Shown: piece after piece, positions 8,723-17,122 of the stretch
Layout: each line of letters starts with the position of its first letter
Numbering within the stretch: the first letter of the stretch is position 1
Assembly: GCA_947302205.1 (NCBI GenBank)
Contig: CAMYVD010000003.1
Coordinates: 1-64,000, forward strand
Direction: 5' to 3'
From: an uncultured Bacteroidales bacterium
GTDB taxonomy: Bacteria > Bacteroidota > Bacteroidia > Bacteroidales > F082
Length of the DNA stretch: 64,000 nucleotides
Position numbers and translations under genes: made by a program
The notes under the pieces: model-generated
Seen by the model: only the letters and a program-made list of their open reading frames with translations
Databases searched by the model: none
Told to the model about the DNA's origin: nothing

Positions 8723-9595
8723 TTACAAAATATTCAGCACCTGTTCCTTGATCTTCTCAAGTTCGTCCTTCATCATCACCACAAGGCGCTGGATGTTGAC
8801 CTCGTTGGCCTTTGAACCCAACGTATTGATCTCTCGGCCCATCTCCTGGCTGATGAAGCCTAATTTTTTACCCGCTTGATCTTCGTCACTGCTCTCCTTG
8901 AAGTAGTTGCAGTGCTGGCGGAGACGCACTTTTTCTTCCGTAATATCCAGTTTTTCAAGATAATAGATCAATTCTGCTTCAAAGCGGTTTTCATCGTATT
9001 GCCCTTCGGTAGTCAACTCCGAAAGATTCTTGACCAAACGCTGCTTGATTGTGTCGTGACGGGCTTTTTCGAAAGGCTCCACTTGGTCGAGCAAGCCGAG
9101 GATGAGTTCCACACGATGCAACAAGTCCTTTTTCAAGGTCTGGCCTTCCTGAACGCGGAAACGGTCAACCGTGTCGAGAGCGGCGTCCATGGTCTCTCCG
9201 ATCTTGGCCACAAACGCCTCGTCATATTTCTGTTCGGACGTATTGAAAATACCAGGCATGCGGAAAAGCAGGCCCGCCATATCCGCAGCCGGGGCGATGC
9301 CCAACTCCTCGGAGATGCCGTTGATCTGACGGAGATAGGAAGCCACCACGTCTGGGTCGATTTGGTTTACCGAGTCGGCTGAGGTGTCCGTGATGTTGAT
9401 GACGACATCGACTTTACCCCGAAGCAGCTTCGAGCCCACTTTGTTACGGAAATCCAATTCGGCGAAACGCAACTCATTGGGGAGTTTCATGGAAAGATCC
9501 AGTTGCTTGCTATTGAGGGTTTTGATCTCAACAACAATCTTCTTGGTTTGGTAAAGGTTTTCGGCTATGCCATAGCCGGTCATGGAACGAATCAT
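8723..9595 (-). CDS. YicC/YloC-family endoribonuclease
   Basis: 290-residue YicC family protein. The N-terminal YicC_N domain has the hallmark start MIRSMTGYG and IKTLNSKQLDLS. The C-terminal DUF1732 ends in KLGFISQEMGREINTLGSKAN and KDELEKIKEQVLNI. YicC proteins are ribonucleases implicated in small-RNA turnover. Here it is the first gene of the minus-strand block and has its own -7 box. Co-transcription with the alarmone genes, which start 22 bases downstream, is likely but not proven. In many other genomes yicC lies next to gmk, which is not present here. Confidence 0.93.
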   Translation of the reverse strand: MIRSMTGYGIAENLYQTKKIVVEIKTLNSKQLDLSMKLPNELRFAELDFRNKVGSKLLRGKVDVVINITDTSADSVNQIDPDVVASYLRQINGISEELGIAPAADMAGLLFRMPGIFNTSEQKYDEAFVAKIGETMDAALDTVDRFRVQEGQTLKKDLLHRVELILGLLDQVEPFEKARHDTIKQRLVKNLSELTTEGQYDENRFEAELIYYLEKLDITEEKVRLRQHCNYFKESSDEDQAGKKLGFISQEMGREINTLGSKANEVNIQRLVVMMKDELEKIKEQVLNIL

Positions 9596-9615
9596 AACTA
9601 ACGGTCATTTTTTTG

Positions 9616-9623
9616 CAAAAGTA
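9616..9623 (-). promoter_or_regulatory. Putative -7 box for the yicC block
   Basis: Reverse-strand TACTTTTG matches TAnnTTTG exactly and lies 20 bases upstream of the yicC start. Confidence 0.6.
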
Positions 9624-9657
9624 ACAAAAAGTTGATAGCGGCCTTCTAACATTTTAC

Positions 9658-9665
9658 TATTTTTG
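9658..9665 (+). promoter_or_regulatory. Putative -7 box of the nqr operon
   Basis: TATTTTTG matches TAnnTTTG and ends 8 bases before the nqrA start codon, implying a very short leader. Confidence 0.55.
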
Positions 9666-9673
9666 TCCCATCA

Positions 9674-11101
9674 ATGATGGTGGACAAAATTACCATAAAA
9701 AAAGGATTGGACATTCCCATTGCCGGTGCCGCTGAAAAGCGGATTACCAATGCATTGGGAATCAAGTTATATGCCGTAAAACCCACTGATTTTGTTGGAC
9801 TTACGCCGCATTTATTGGTTGAGGAAGGCGATGCCGTGGCCACTGGCGGCGCCCTGTTTTGCGACAAAAACGACGAACGCATCCGTTTCACCTCACCGGT
9901 CAACGGACAGGTGAAAGCCATCGTGAGAGGAGAAAAACGGAGGCTTTTAGAGGTGGTGGTTGAAGCCAAGGATTCCTCTCCGCTGGTGTTGGAGGTGCCT
10001 CATACCGCTGATGAAATCAAAGCGGCAATGCTCCGAAGCGGCCTTTGGACCGCCCTGCGCCAACGTCCTTTCGGCGTAGTGGCCAATCCTAACGATCATC
10101 CCAAGGCCATTTTTGTAAGCGCTTTCGACACGGCACCATTGGCACCAGACTACGATTTCGTTCTCCAAGGAAAGGAAGATTTTTTCAAGAAAGGCCTCGA
10201 AGCCCTTGCTAAATTGAGCAATGGTGAGGTTCATGTCTGTTTTCATCCCGACCAAGAACTCGCGAAACATCTCTCACCTCTCACCTCTCACCTCTCACCT
10301 CACTACGTGAAGGGTCCTCATCCCGCTGGCAACATCGGCACACAAATAGCCCATATCGATCCCATCAACAAAGGAGAAGTCGTTTGGACCATGAACGCTC
10401 AGGATGTCGTTGTATTAGGCGAATTGGTGAGCACAGGCGTTTATCGTCCCGAAAAGGTGATCGCCGTAGCTGGACCTCTAATCAAGAATCCGCATTACTA
10501 CCGCATCAAAGCGGGTGCCAGCATAGCTGGAATCGTTGCAGAACAGGTGCTTAATACCAATTATCCTAAAATGGAGAACGACAATGCCGCCAGAGAAAAC
10601 CGCGTCATCTCGGGCAACATCCTTAGCGGCACCCAGATCTCCAATGAGGGTTTCATCGGTGCTTACGACGATTTGGTGAGCATCCTTCCCGAAGGCGATT
10701 ATTACGACTTCATGGGTTGGATGATGCCTGGCATCAAAAAATACAGCTACTCAAGAACCTTCCTCAGCGGTTTCTTGCCCAAAAGCACCTTTAAGCCGAT
10801 GGGCATCCAGCTTCCCCGTTTTTCGAGTTACTGGAAATTCGACACCAACACCCACGGCGACGAGCGTCCCTTGGTCTTCACAGGCAGTTTTGAGCGAGTG
10901 TTCCCCTTCGACATCTATCCCACCCAACTTATCAAGGCCTGCATCATCGGCGACATTGAACTGATGGAACAACTTGGTATCTATGAGGTAGAGCCTGAGG
11001 ATTTCGCCCTTTGCGAGTTTATCGATGTCTCGAAGACTGAGATTCAGCGTATCATCCGTGAAGCATTGGAAACATTAAGAAAGGAGGTTGCCGATGTTTA
11101 A
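9674..11101 (+). CDS. nqrA: Na+-translocating NADH:quinone reductase subunit A
   Basis: Peripheral cytoplasmic subunit of Na+-NQR, the respiratory pump that oxidises NADH, reduces quinone and exports Na+. The 475-residue sequence has the typical start (ITIKKGLDIPIAGAAEK), the lipoyl-like region (LLVEEGDAVATGG) and the conserved KGPHPAGNIGTQIAHIDPI. An ATG at 9677 is equally possible as start. Odd feature: within codons near 200 there is a 7-bp tandem repeat that encodes LSPLTSHLSPH (separate entry). The stop overlaps nqrB by 8 bases. Confidence 0.95.
   Translation: MMVDKITIKKGLDIPIAGAAEKRITNALGIKLYAVKPTDFVGLTPHLLVEEGDAVATGGALFCDKNDERIRFTSPVNGQVKAIVRGEKRRLLEVVVEAKDSSPLVLEVPHTADEIKAAMLRSGLWTALRQRPFGVVANPNDHPKAIFVSAFDTAPLAPDYDFVLQGKEDFFKKGLEALAKLSNGEVHVCFHPDQELAKHLSPLTSHLSPHYVKGPHPAGNIGTQIAHIDPINKGEVVWTMNAQDVVVLGELVSTGVYRPEKVIAVAGPLIKNPHYYRIKAGASIAGIVAEQVLNTNYPKMENDNAARENRVISGNILSGTQISNEGFIGAYDDLVSILPEGDYYDFMGWMMPGIKKYSYSRTFLSGFLPKSTFKPMGIQLPRFSSYWKFDTNTHGDERPLVFTGSFERVFPFDIYPTQLIKACIIGDIELMEQLGIYEVEPEDFALCEFIDVSKTEIQRIIREALETLRKEVADV
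10272..10301 (+). repeat. Heptanucleotide tandem repeat (TCTCACC)x4 inside nqrA
   Basis: Four perfect TCTCACC units at 10272-10299 plus a partial unit. The unit length is not a multiple of three, so loss or gain of one unit would shift the nqrA frame. Confidence 0.9.
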
Positions 11102-12269
11102 CAACTTACGAGGTTTCTTCGACAAACTCAAACCCACCTTCAGCGAGGGGGGCAAACTGGCGTGGTTAGGCTCTACCTTCGAGGCATTCGAGACCTTTGC
11201 GTTCACACCGAACAGGGTAACCAAGCAAGGCTGCCATGTGCGCGACGCTGTAGATTTGAAACGCGCGATGATTACCGTGGTGATCGCACTGATTCCCGCC
11301 ATGCTGTTCGGCATGTGGAACATCGGTTACCAACACTACATAGCCTCGCCAGAAACTGTCAATTGTCATTTTTTCTGGTATTGTCTCTGGTTCGGTTTCT
11401 TACGAATGCTGCCCTTGTTGGCGGTTTCCTATATCGTCGGTCTAACCATTGAATTCGCCTTTGCCCAAATCAGGCATCATCAGGTGAACGAAGGCTTTTT
11501 GGTCACGGGATTCCTCATCCCGATGATTGTGCCTGTGACCACACCGCTATGGCAACTCGCCATCGCCACCGCCTTTGCTGTCATCATCGGCAAGGAGGTC
11601 TTCGGCGGCACGGGAATGAACTTCCTCAACCCTGCCCTAGTGGCCCGCGCCTTCCTCTTTTTCAGCTATCCCACACGCATGTCGGGCGACAGCGTCTGGA
11701 TTGCCGCTGACCTCTGGGGCACCGACGCCATCACGAGTGCCACACCATTGGCTGAACTGGCCGCTGGGCTACAGCCCTCGGCCTCTGCATTGGATATGTT
11801 CATCGGAACGATACCAGGATCTACCTGTGAGACTTCGGTCATCGCCATCCTGTTGGGAGCCATCCTGCTGCTGATTTCGGGCATTGCCAGTTGGCGCATC
11901 ATGCTCTCCGTCATCCTTGGCGGTGGCCTGATGGGATTACTGTTCAACGCCATCGGTGCCAATGCCTACATGCAGCTACCGTTCTACTATCATTACCTGA
12001 TGGGCGGCTTCCTGTTCGGCGCGGTCTTCATGGCTACCGACCCTGTGACAGCAGCCCAAACCAATGTTGGCAAGTGGATTTACGGCTTGCTCATCGGCAT
12101 CTTTGCCGTAATGCTACGGGTCATCAACCCCGCCTATCCGGAAGGCATGATGCTCAGCATCCTGCTGATGAACTGCTTCGCCCCGCTCATCGACCACTGC
12201 GTCGTTGCCCACAATATCAAACGCCGCCAAAAACGCGCCATCGTCAAATCAAAAAATAGTGCCCGATGA
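11094..12269 (+). CDS. nqrB: Na+-NQR subunit B
   Basis: Integral membrane subunit (391 residues, about ten helices) that carries covalent FMN and part of the Na+ path. Visible landmarks are GYQHYIASPETVN, GGTGMNFLNPALVARAFLFF, the flavinylation region ITSATPLAELAAG and MATDPVTAAQTNVGKWIYG. The start is the ATG at 11094, because a perfect AAGGAGG ribosome site lies at 11081-11087. The upstream in-frame TTG at 11088 would bury that site. It overlaps nqrA by 8 bases and nqrC by 4 bases. Confidence 0.96.
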   Translation: MFNNLRGFFDKLKPTFSEGGKLAWLGSTFEAFETFAFTPNRVTKQGCHVRDAVDLKRAMITVVIALIPAMLFGMWNIGYQHYIASPETVNCHFFWYCLWFGFLRMLPLLAVSYIVGLTIEFAFAQIRHHQVNEGFLVTGFLIPMIVPVTTPLWQLAIATAFAVIIGKEVFGGTGMNFLNPALVARAFLFFSYPTRMSGDSVWIAADLWGTDAITSATPLAELAAGLQPSASALDMFIGTIPGSTCETSVIAILLGAILLLISGIASWRIMLSVILGGGLMGLLFNAIGANAYMQLPFYYHYLMGGFLFGAVFMATDPVTAAQTNVGKWIYGLLIGIFAVMLRVINPAYPEGMMLSILLMNCFAPLIDHCVVAHNIKRRQKRAIVKSKNSAR

Positions 12270-12799
12270 AGAGAGACATCAATAGCAACGGCTACATCTT
12301 CCTATATTCCACCATCCTGGTGGTCATCGTGGCAGTACTGCTCACGGCGACGGCCTTATGGCTTCAGCCCTATCAGCAACGCAACAAAGAGAACGAAAAA
12401 CGGATGATGATCCTTTCCTCATCAGGCGTTGCTGACGGTGAAATCCTCTTCAAGGACGGAGACTTGCCTGTTTATCTCGTCAACGATACCATTACGGTCC
12501 TTCCCATGCAAGGCAACGGCCTATGGGGACCCATCTGGGGTTATCTCGCCATCGCTCCCGATGGCAAAACGGTGATCGGTGCCAAGTTCGACCATAAATC
12601 GGAAACTCCGGGCTTGGGCGGCGAGATCACTACCGAGAAATTCCAAAGCCAATTCTCAGGGAAACCCATCTGGGAAAACGGCCATATCAAACCCGTTGAA
12701 TTCGATGCCATCTCCGGTGCCACCAAAACCTCGAACGGGGTGAAAGAAATGATTGACAAGACGATACAGATCTATCAGCCTTATTTTGAAATGCGATGA
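12266..12799 (+). CDS. nqrC: Na+-NQR subunit C, short form
   Basis: Membrane-anchored flavoprotein with one N-terminal helix (residues about 10-32) and a C-terminal FMN-binding domain. The flavinylation motif SGATKTS is at residues 150-156, where the threonine takes FMN. At 177 residues it is shorter than the roughly 220-260 usual for NqrC, and the part between helix and FMN domain is reduced. The motif spacing and the operon position are intact, so it is probably functional. It overlaps both neighbours by 4 bases (ATGA). Confidence 0.94.
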   Translation: MKRDINSNGYIFLYSTILVVIVAVLLTATALWLQPYQQRNKENEKRMMILSSSGVADGEILFKDGDLPVYLVNDTITVLPMQGNGLWGPIWGYLAIAPDGKTVIGAKFDHKSETPGLGGEITTEKFQSQFSGKPIWENGHIKPVEFDAISGATKTSNGVKEMIDKTIQIYQPYFEMR

Positions 12800-13401
12800 A
12801 CGTCAAGAAACTCCTCATAGAACCCCTGCGTAAGACCAACCCAGTCACTGTGCTGGTGTTGGGTATCTGCTCCTGTCTGGCCGTCACCGCCAAGCTGAAG
12901 CCTGCCTTGGTGATGGGCGCCTCTGTGACCGTAGTGACGGCGTTCTCCAACCTCATCATCTCGTTGCTGCGCAAAGGCATTCCTTCTCGCATCCGCATCA
13001 TCGTACAACTGGTGGTAGTGGCAACCTTGGTCATCCTCATCGACCAATTCCTGAAGGCTTTTGCCTATGATGTCAGCAAGCAACTCTCCGTTTATGTGGG
13101 TTTGATCATCACCAACTGCATCATCATGGGACGCTTGGAGGCCTTTGCGCTTTCTCACGGACCCATCGAATCATTTTTAGACGGCCTTGGCAATGGATTA
13201 GGCTATAGCTTGGTACTCGTCATTGTGGCCTTCTTCCGTGAACTGCTCGGTTCAGGCACATTGTTGGGCTATCAAGTCATCCCGCTGTCGTTCTACGAAG
13301 CCGGATACCAAAACAACGGATTGATGATTCTTCCGCCTATGGCTTTGATTATCATCGGAATAGTCATGTGGATTAATAACAGCAAAACCGAATCGAAATG
13401 A
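12796..13401 (+). CDS. nqrD: Na+-NQR subunit D
   Basis: 201-residue membrane subunit with six helices and the half-domain fold shared with NqrE and RnfE. Conserved features are NPVTVLVLGICSCLAVT, VGLIITNCIIMGRLEAFA and SFLDGLGNGLGYSLVL. NqrD and NqrE together hold a membrane-buried iron-sulfur centre. Overlaps of 4 bases on both sides show translational coupling. Confidence 0.96.
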   Translation: MNVKKLLIEPLRKTNPVTVLVLGICSCLAVTAKLKPALVMGASVTVVTAFSNLIISLLRKGIPSRIRIIVQLVVVATLVILIDQFLKAFAYDVSKQLSVYVGLIITNCIIMGRLEAFALSHGPIESFLDGLGNGLGYSLVLVIVAFFRELLGSGTLLGYQVIPLSFYEAGYQNNGLMILPPMALIIIGIVMWINNSKTESK

Positions 13402-14012
13402 GCCTATTCAACCTGTTTTTGAAATCGGTCTTTGTGGACAACATGATCTTCGCCTATTTCTTGGGCATGTGCTCTTATTTGGCCGTATCCAAGACCGTTA
13501 AGACCAGTGCCGGTTTGGGCTTGGCCGTGACGTTCGTGTTGGTGGTTACCGTTCCTGTCAATTATTTGATCAACAAATACCTGCTCTCCCCTGGCGCTTT
13601 GGCTTGGATCAGTCCGCAATGGGCTACGCTCGATCTAAGTTTCCTGACCTACATCCTCTTCATCGCCATCATTGCCGCCATCGTGCAGATTTTGGAGATG
13701 GTAATTGAGACGTTCACGTCTTCGCTCTATTCCGCCTTAGGCATTTTCCTTCCGCTGATCGCCGTGAATTGTGCCATTTTGGGCTGTTCGCTCTTCATGC
13801 AGGAGCGCAATTTCAGCAATGTAGGGGAAGCCGCGGTATTCGGTCTCGGCTCAGGCTTGGGTTGGCTGCTAGCCATCGTGGCCATCGCCGCCATTCGCGA
13901 AAAACTACGCTATTCCAAGATCCCCAAAGGCCTCCAGGGCGTGGGTATCTCATTCATAATTACTGGATTGATGGGCATTGCCTTTATGGCATTCATGGGT
14001 ATAAAACTTTAA
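13398..14012 (+). CDS. nqrE: Na+-NQR subunit E
   Basis: 204-residue six-helix partner of NqrD. The start MSLFNLFLKSVFVDNMIFA, the VNCAILGCSLFM segment with its conserved cysteine, and GLGSGLGWLLAIVAIAAIREKL are characteristic. It ends 3 bases before nqrF. Confidence 0.96.
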   Translation: MSLFNLFLKSVFVDNMIFAYFLGMCSYLAVSKTVKTSAGLGLAVTFVLVVTVPVNYLINKYLLSPGALAWISPQWATLDLSFLTYILFIAIIAAIVQILEMVIETFTSSLYSALGIFLPLIAVNCAILGCSLFMQERNFSNVGEAAVFGLGSGLGWLLAIVAIAAIREKLRYSKIPKGLQGVGISFIITGLMGIAFMAFMGIKL

Positions 14013-14015
14013 GCT

Positions 14016-15296
14016 ATGAATCTCACCACGACCTTGATCGTAAGTATCGCTGTTTTCCTCGGCATCACCCTGTTGCTCGTGGCCCTATTGCTATGGGTGC
14101 GCAACAAGTTGATGCCCAAAGGCGAAGCGACCATCACCATCAACGATGACAAAGCGCTGAAAGTGCCCACGGGCAACACCTTGATCAATACCCTCGCTGA
14201 GCAAAAAGTATATTTGCCTTCGGCCTGTGGTGGAAAGGGTTCCTGTGGCCAATGCAAATGCCGTGTGGTGGAAGGTGGCGGCACGATCCTGCCCACCGAG
14301 GTTGGCTTCTTTACCCGTAAACAGATCCAAGACCATTGGCGCTTGGGCTGTCAGGTGAAGGTGAAGGAAAACCTAAAGATCGTGGTGCCTCAGTCGATTC
14401 TGAATGTCAAGGAATACGAGTGTACAATGGTCAGCAACCGCAATGTGGCCACTTTCATCAAGGAGTTCAAGGTGCAGCTGCCCGTCGGCGAACACATGGA
14501 CTTCATTCCTGGCTCCTACGCCCAAATCAAGATTCCGAAGTTCGACATCAAATACGCCGATTTTGACAAGGAACTCATTGGGGCTGAATATCTTCCTTCT
14601 TGGGAGAAGTTCAAGATGTTTGACCTGCGTTGCGTCAACACCGAGCCTACGGTGCGGGCCTATTCCATGGCCAACTATCCCGCTGAGGGCGATGTATTTA
14701 TGCTCACGGTGCGTATCGCCACTCCGCCCTTTAAGCCTGACCGCTCCGGTTTTATGAACGTCAATCCGGGGATCGCCTCGTCGTATATCTTCTCGCTGAA
14801 ACCTGGCGACAAGGTACTGATGTCCGGCCCCTATGGTGAGTTCCATGTGAAAGAAAACAGCAAGTCAGAGATGATCTGGGTTGGTGGCGGAGCCGGTATG
14901 GCGCCGCTTAGAGCGCAGATTATGCATATGACAAAAACCTTACACACTACTGACCGTGAGATGCATTATTTCTACGGTGCCCGTGCCTTGAACGAGGTCT
15001 TTTATCTTGAGGATTTCCGCCAGCTCGAAAAGGATTTCCCCAATTTCCATTTCCACCTCGCCTTGGACCGTCCCGACCCTGCCGCCGATGCCGCTGGCGT
15101 GCCTTACACGCCCGGATTCGTGCATAATGTGATGTACGACACCTATTTGAAAGACCATCGTGCCCCCGAGGACATCGAATATTATATGTGCGGCCCTGGA
15201 CCGATGAGCGCCGCCGTGGTCAACATGCTCGACAATTTAGGCGTTGCACCGGAAAACATCCTGTATGATGATTTCGGCGGAGGAGCTCCGAAATAG
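14016..15296 (+). CDS. nqrF: Na+-NQR subunit F, NADH-oxidising
   Basis: Entry point for electrons. The 426-residue protein has an N-terminal helix (residues 6-28), then a 2Fe-2S ferredoxin domain (Cys71, Cys77, Cys80 in CGGKGSCGQC and Cys112 in GCQVKV). FAD and NADH domains follow (RAYSMANYP, GGGAGMAPLRAQI, YMCGPGPMSAAVVNML). It ends EDFGGG-like (YDDFGGGAPK), as usual in the family. It is the last gene of a complete nqrABCDEF set. No apbE flavin transferase gene lies in the window, although NqrB and NqrC need one. Confidence 0.97.
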   Translation: MNLTTTLIVSIAVFLGITLLLVALLLWVRNKLMPKGEATITINDDKALKVPTGNTLINTLAEQKVYLPSACGGKGSCGQCKCRVVEGGGTILPTEVGFFTRKQIQDHWRLGCQVKVKENLKIVVPQSILNVKEYECTMVSNRNVATFIKEFKVQLPVGEHMDFIPGSYAQIKIPKFDIKYADFDKELIGAEYLPSWEKFKMFDLRCVNTEPTVRAYSMANYPAEGDVFMLTVRIATPPFKPDRSGFMNVNPGIASSYIFSLKPGDKVLMSGPYGEFHVKENSKSEMIWVGGGAGMAPLRAQIMHMTKTLHTTDREMHYFYGARALNEVFYLEDFRQLEKDFPNFHFHLALDRPDPAADAAGVPYTPGFVHNVMYDTYLKDHRAPEDIEYYMCGPGPMSAAVVNMLDNLGVAPENILYDDFGGGAPK

Positions 15297-15340
15297 CATT
15301 AAAAATAGTACGTGTTTTTACATTCAATCGGATATTTCAC

Positions 15341-15348
15341 TATCTTTG
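15341..15348 (+). promoter_or_regulatory. Putative -7 box of the acyl-activating enzyme operon
   Basis: TATCTTTG matches the consensus exactly and ends 31 bases before the ATG at 15380. Confidence 0.65.
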
Positions 15349-15379
15349 CGTCTGAATCTTTCGTAAAAACACAAAAAAC

Positions 15380-16870
15380 ATGAGCAATTATTTCCCATCC
15401 ATGCTTCCTGCCGAAGAACTTGCGCAGTTGAAGTACATTCCCACTTTTCCTGAATTTGTAACCTGGATTGAACAAAAATGGTCTGATTTGCCGTGCCTTT
15501 CCGATACAGTGAACACCTATACTTACAAACAAGTATGTAACATTATTGCATGCAAACGTGCCTTACTTAACGAACTGGGCTTGCAAAAAGGCGATACGGT
15601 AGCCATCATCGACAACACCACTGTTGATGCTGTTGAGATGTTCCTTGCTGTTACTTCAGCTGGCTATGTAGCTATCATGCTGCCTTCGCAGCTACCTACA
15701 CAAGCCGTGATAGGCTGCTGCATGAAGTTCGGCGTGAAGTTGCTGGCAGCAGGCAAGGATTTCATGGAAGCCGTGAAAGAGGCTCCTTGTAAGGTGATCG
15801 CCATCACGGATTGCGCCGACCATACCGCTCCAGTGGCTACAGTCGACAAGAACGATCCCGCCGCCATCTTCTTCACCGGCGGTACCACAGGTGCTCCAAA
15901 GGGTGCCATCCTGCCTCATAGAGCTTTGATGCGTGGTGCTTTGAATGGCGTTTACGCTCCAGGACATCAGCTGGGCTGCCACCGTTACGCTTGTGTGTTG
16001 CCGCTCAGCCATGTGTTTGGCCTGGTTCGTAGCACTTTGTCGGTACTGTTTGAAGGTGGCGCATGGTATGCAGCCGCCAACACCAAAGAGACCATCGGCA
16101 AGTTCCCAATGATCAAACCCACCTGCCTCGTGGCTGTACCTGGCATCTGCGAAATCCTGCTGGGTCTCGTCAAGATGTACGGCAAGCCGTTCCTCGGCGG
16201 TAATCTTAAATTCATCATTTCGGGTGCTGCCAACGTGCCTCCGAAACTCATCGGTGAATTCGACGAACTTGGCATTCAGCTGTTTGCCGGCTATGGCATG
16301 ACCGAAGGCGCCAACCTTACTACGGGTAACATCGACGTGAAGGAAAGACCCACATCCGTCGGTAAGCTTTATCCCGAGCAGGAAGCTAAGGTGGTTGATG
16401 GCGAATTGTGGTTCCGCGGCGACAATGTGTTCCTCGGCTACTACGGCGATCCTGAGAAAACCGCTGAAACTCTGACTCCTGACGGCTGGGTGAAGACCGG
16501 TGACCTCGTCCGCTTCGACGAGGATGGCTACATGTATATCGTGGGCCGCATCAAGAACCTGATCATCCTTGCCAATGGCGAAAACGTCAGCCCCGAAAGC
16601 ATCGAAGAGCCTTTCTACAAGGACAACAAACTCCGCGACTGCCTCGTCAAGGAAGATGAAATGGACGGCCGCAAGGTGATCGCCATCGATATTTTGCCTC
16701 GCATGGAAGAGTTTGGCAACGAGCCTTGGGAAGAGGTGGAAGCCTATTTCAAGGAGCTTGTCGGCAAGGTCAACGCCACATTGCCCAGCACACATCAAGT
16801 CAGCAAGATCACCGTACGCAGGGAAGACTTCAAGCGCACCGGTGCCATGAAAGTTTCACGTAATCAATAA
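15380..16870 (+). CDS. Acyl-AMP ligase / acyl-CoA or acyl-ACP synthetase
   Basis: 496-residue ANL-superfamily enzyme that activates a fatty acid as acyl-AMP. Motifs: FTGGTTGAPKG (residues 165-175, phosphate loop), GYGMTEGANLTTG (adenine and acyl contact), GWVKTGDLVRFDEDGYMYIVGR (hinge) and FKRTGAMKVSR (C-terminal lysine). An ACP gene follows after 5 bases, so the natural acceptor may be that ACP. The neighbouring acyltransferase, SDR and serine palmitoyltransferase suggest it supplies acyl chains for ceramide synthesis. Confidence 0.88.
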   Translation: MSNYFPSMLPAEELAQLKYIPTFPEFVTWIEQKWSDLPCLSDTVNTYTYKQVCNIIACKRALLNELGLQKGDTVAIIDNTTVDAVEMFLAVTSAGYVAIMLPSQLPTQAVIGCCMKFGVKLLAAGKDFMEAVKEAPCKVIAITDCADHTAPVATVDKNDPAAIFFTGGTTGAPKGAILPHRALMRGALNGVYAPGHQLGCHRYACVLPLSHVFGLVRSTLSVLFEGGAWYAAANTKETIGKFPMIKPTCLVAVPGICEILLGLVKMYGKPFLGGNLKFIISGAANVPPKLIGEFDELGIQLFAGYGMTEGANLTTGNIDVKERPTSVGKLYPEQEAKVVDGELWFRGDNVFLGYYGDPEKTAETLTPDGWVKTGDLVRFDEDGYMYIVGRIKNLIILANGENVSPESIEEPFYKDNKLRDCLVKEDEMDGRKVIAIDILPRMEEFGNEPWEEVEAYFKELVGKVNATLPSTHQVSKITVRREDFKRTGAMKVSRNQ

Positions 16871-16875
16871 GCGCC

Positions 16876-17118
16876 ATGACTAGAGAAGACATCTTTGCAG
16901 GATTGAAAGAAATCCTGACGCTGATCAAGCCGTCCATGGACCTGTCATCCGTCAACGAAAGCTCACAACTCGTCCGTGACGTCGGCCTCGACTCGTTGAC
17001 CATCATGCTGCTCAGCTTGGCTACCGAAAACAAATTCCAGTTCAAGTTTGACGGCACGCCCAAGTTCAACACGGTTGGCGAAGTGATTGACTACATCAGT
17101 GCTCACACAACATTGTAA
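16876..17118 (+). CDS. Dedicated acyl carrier protein
   Basis: 80-residue ACP with the phosphopantetheine site GLDSLTIM (Ser40). Between helices 1 and 2 it carries the usual acidic surface. It is distinct from a fatty-acid synthase ACP by context, because it lies 5 bases after an acyl-activating enzyme and 4 bases before a GNAT-like acyltransferase. An analogous ACP is found near spt in Caulobacter, where it serves sphingolipid synthesis. Confidence 0.9.
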   Translation: MTREDIFAGLKEILTLIKPSMDLSSVNESSQLVRDVGLDSLTIMLLSLATENKFQFKFDGTPKFNTVGEVIDYISAHTTL

Positions 17119-17122
17119 TGCT

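Noticed and set aside
15692..16798. 368-codon open frame antisense to the acyl-activating enzyme gene
   Set aside because: Same codon-shadow effect. The plus-strand gene has all ANL motifs.
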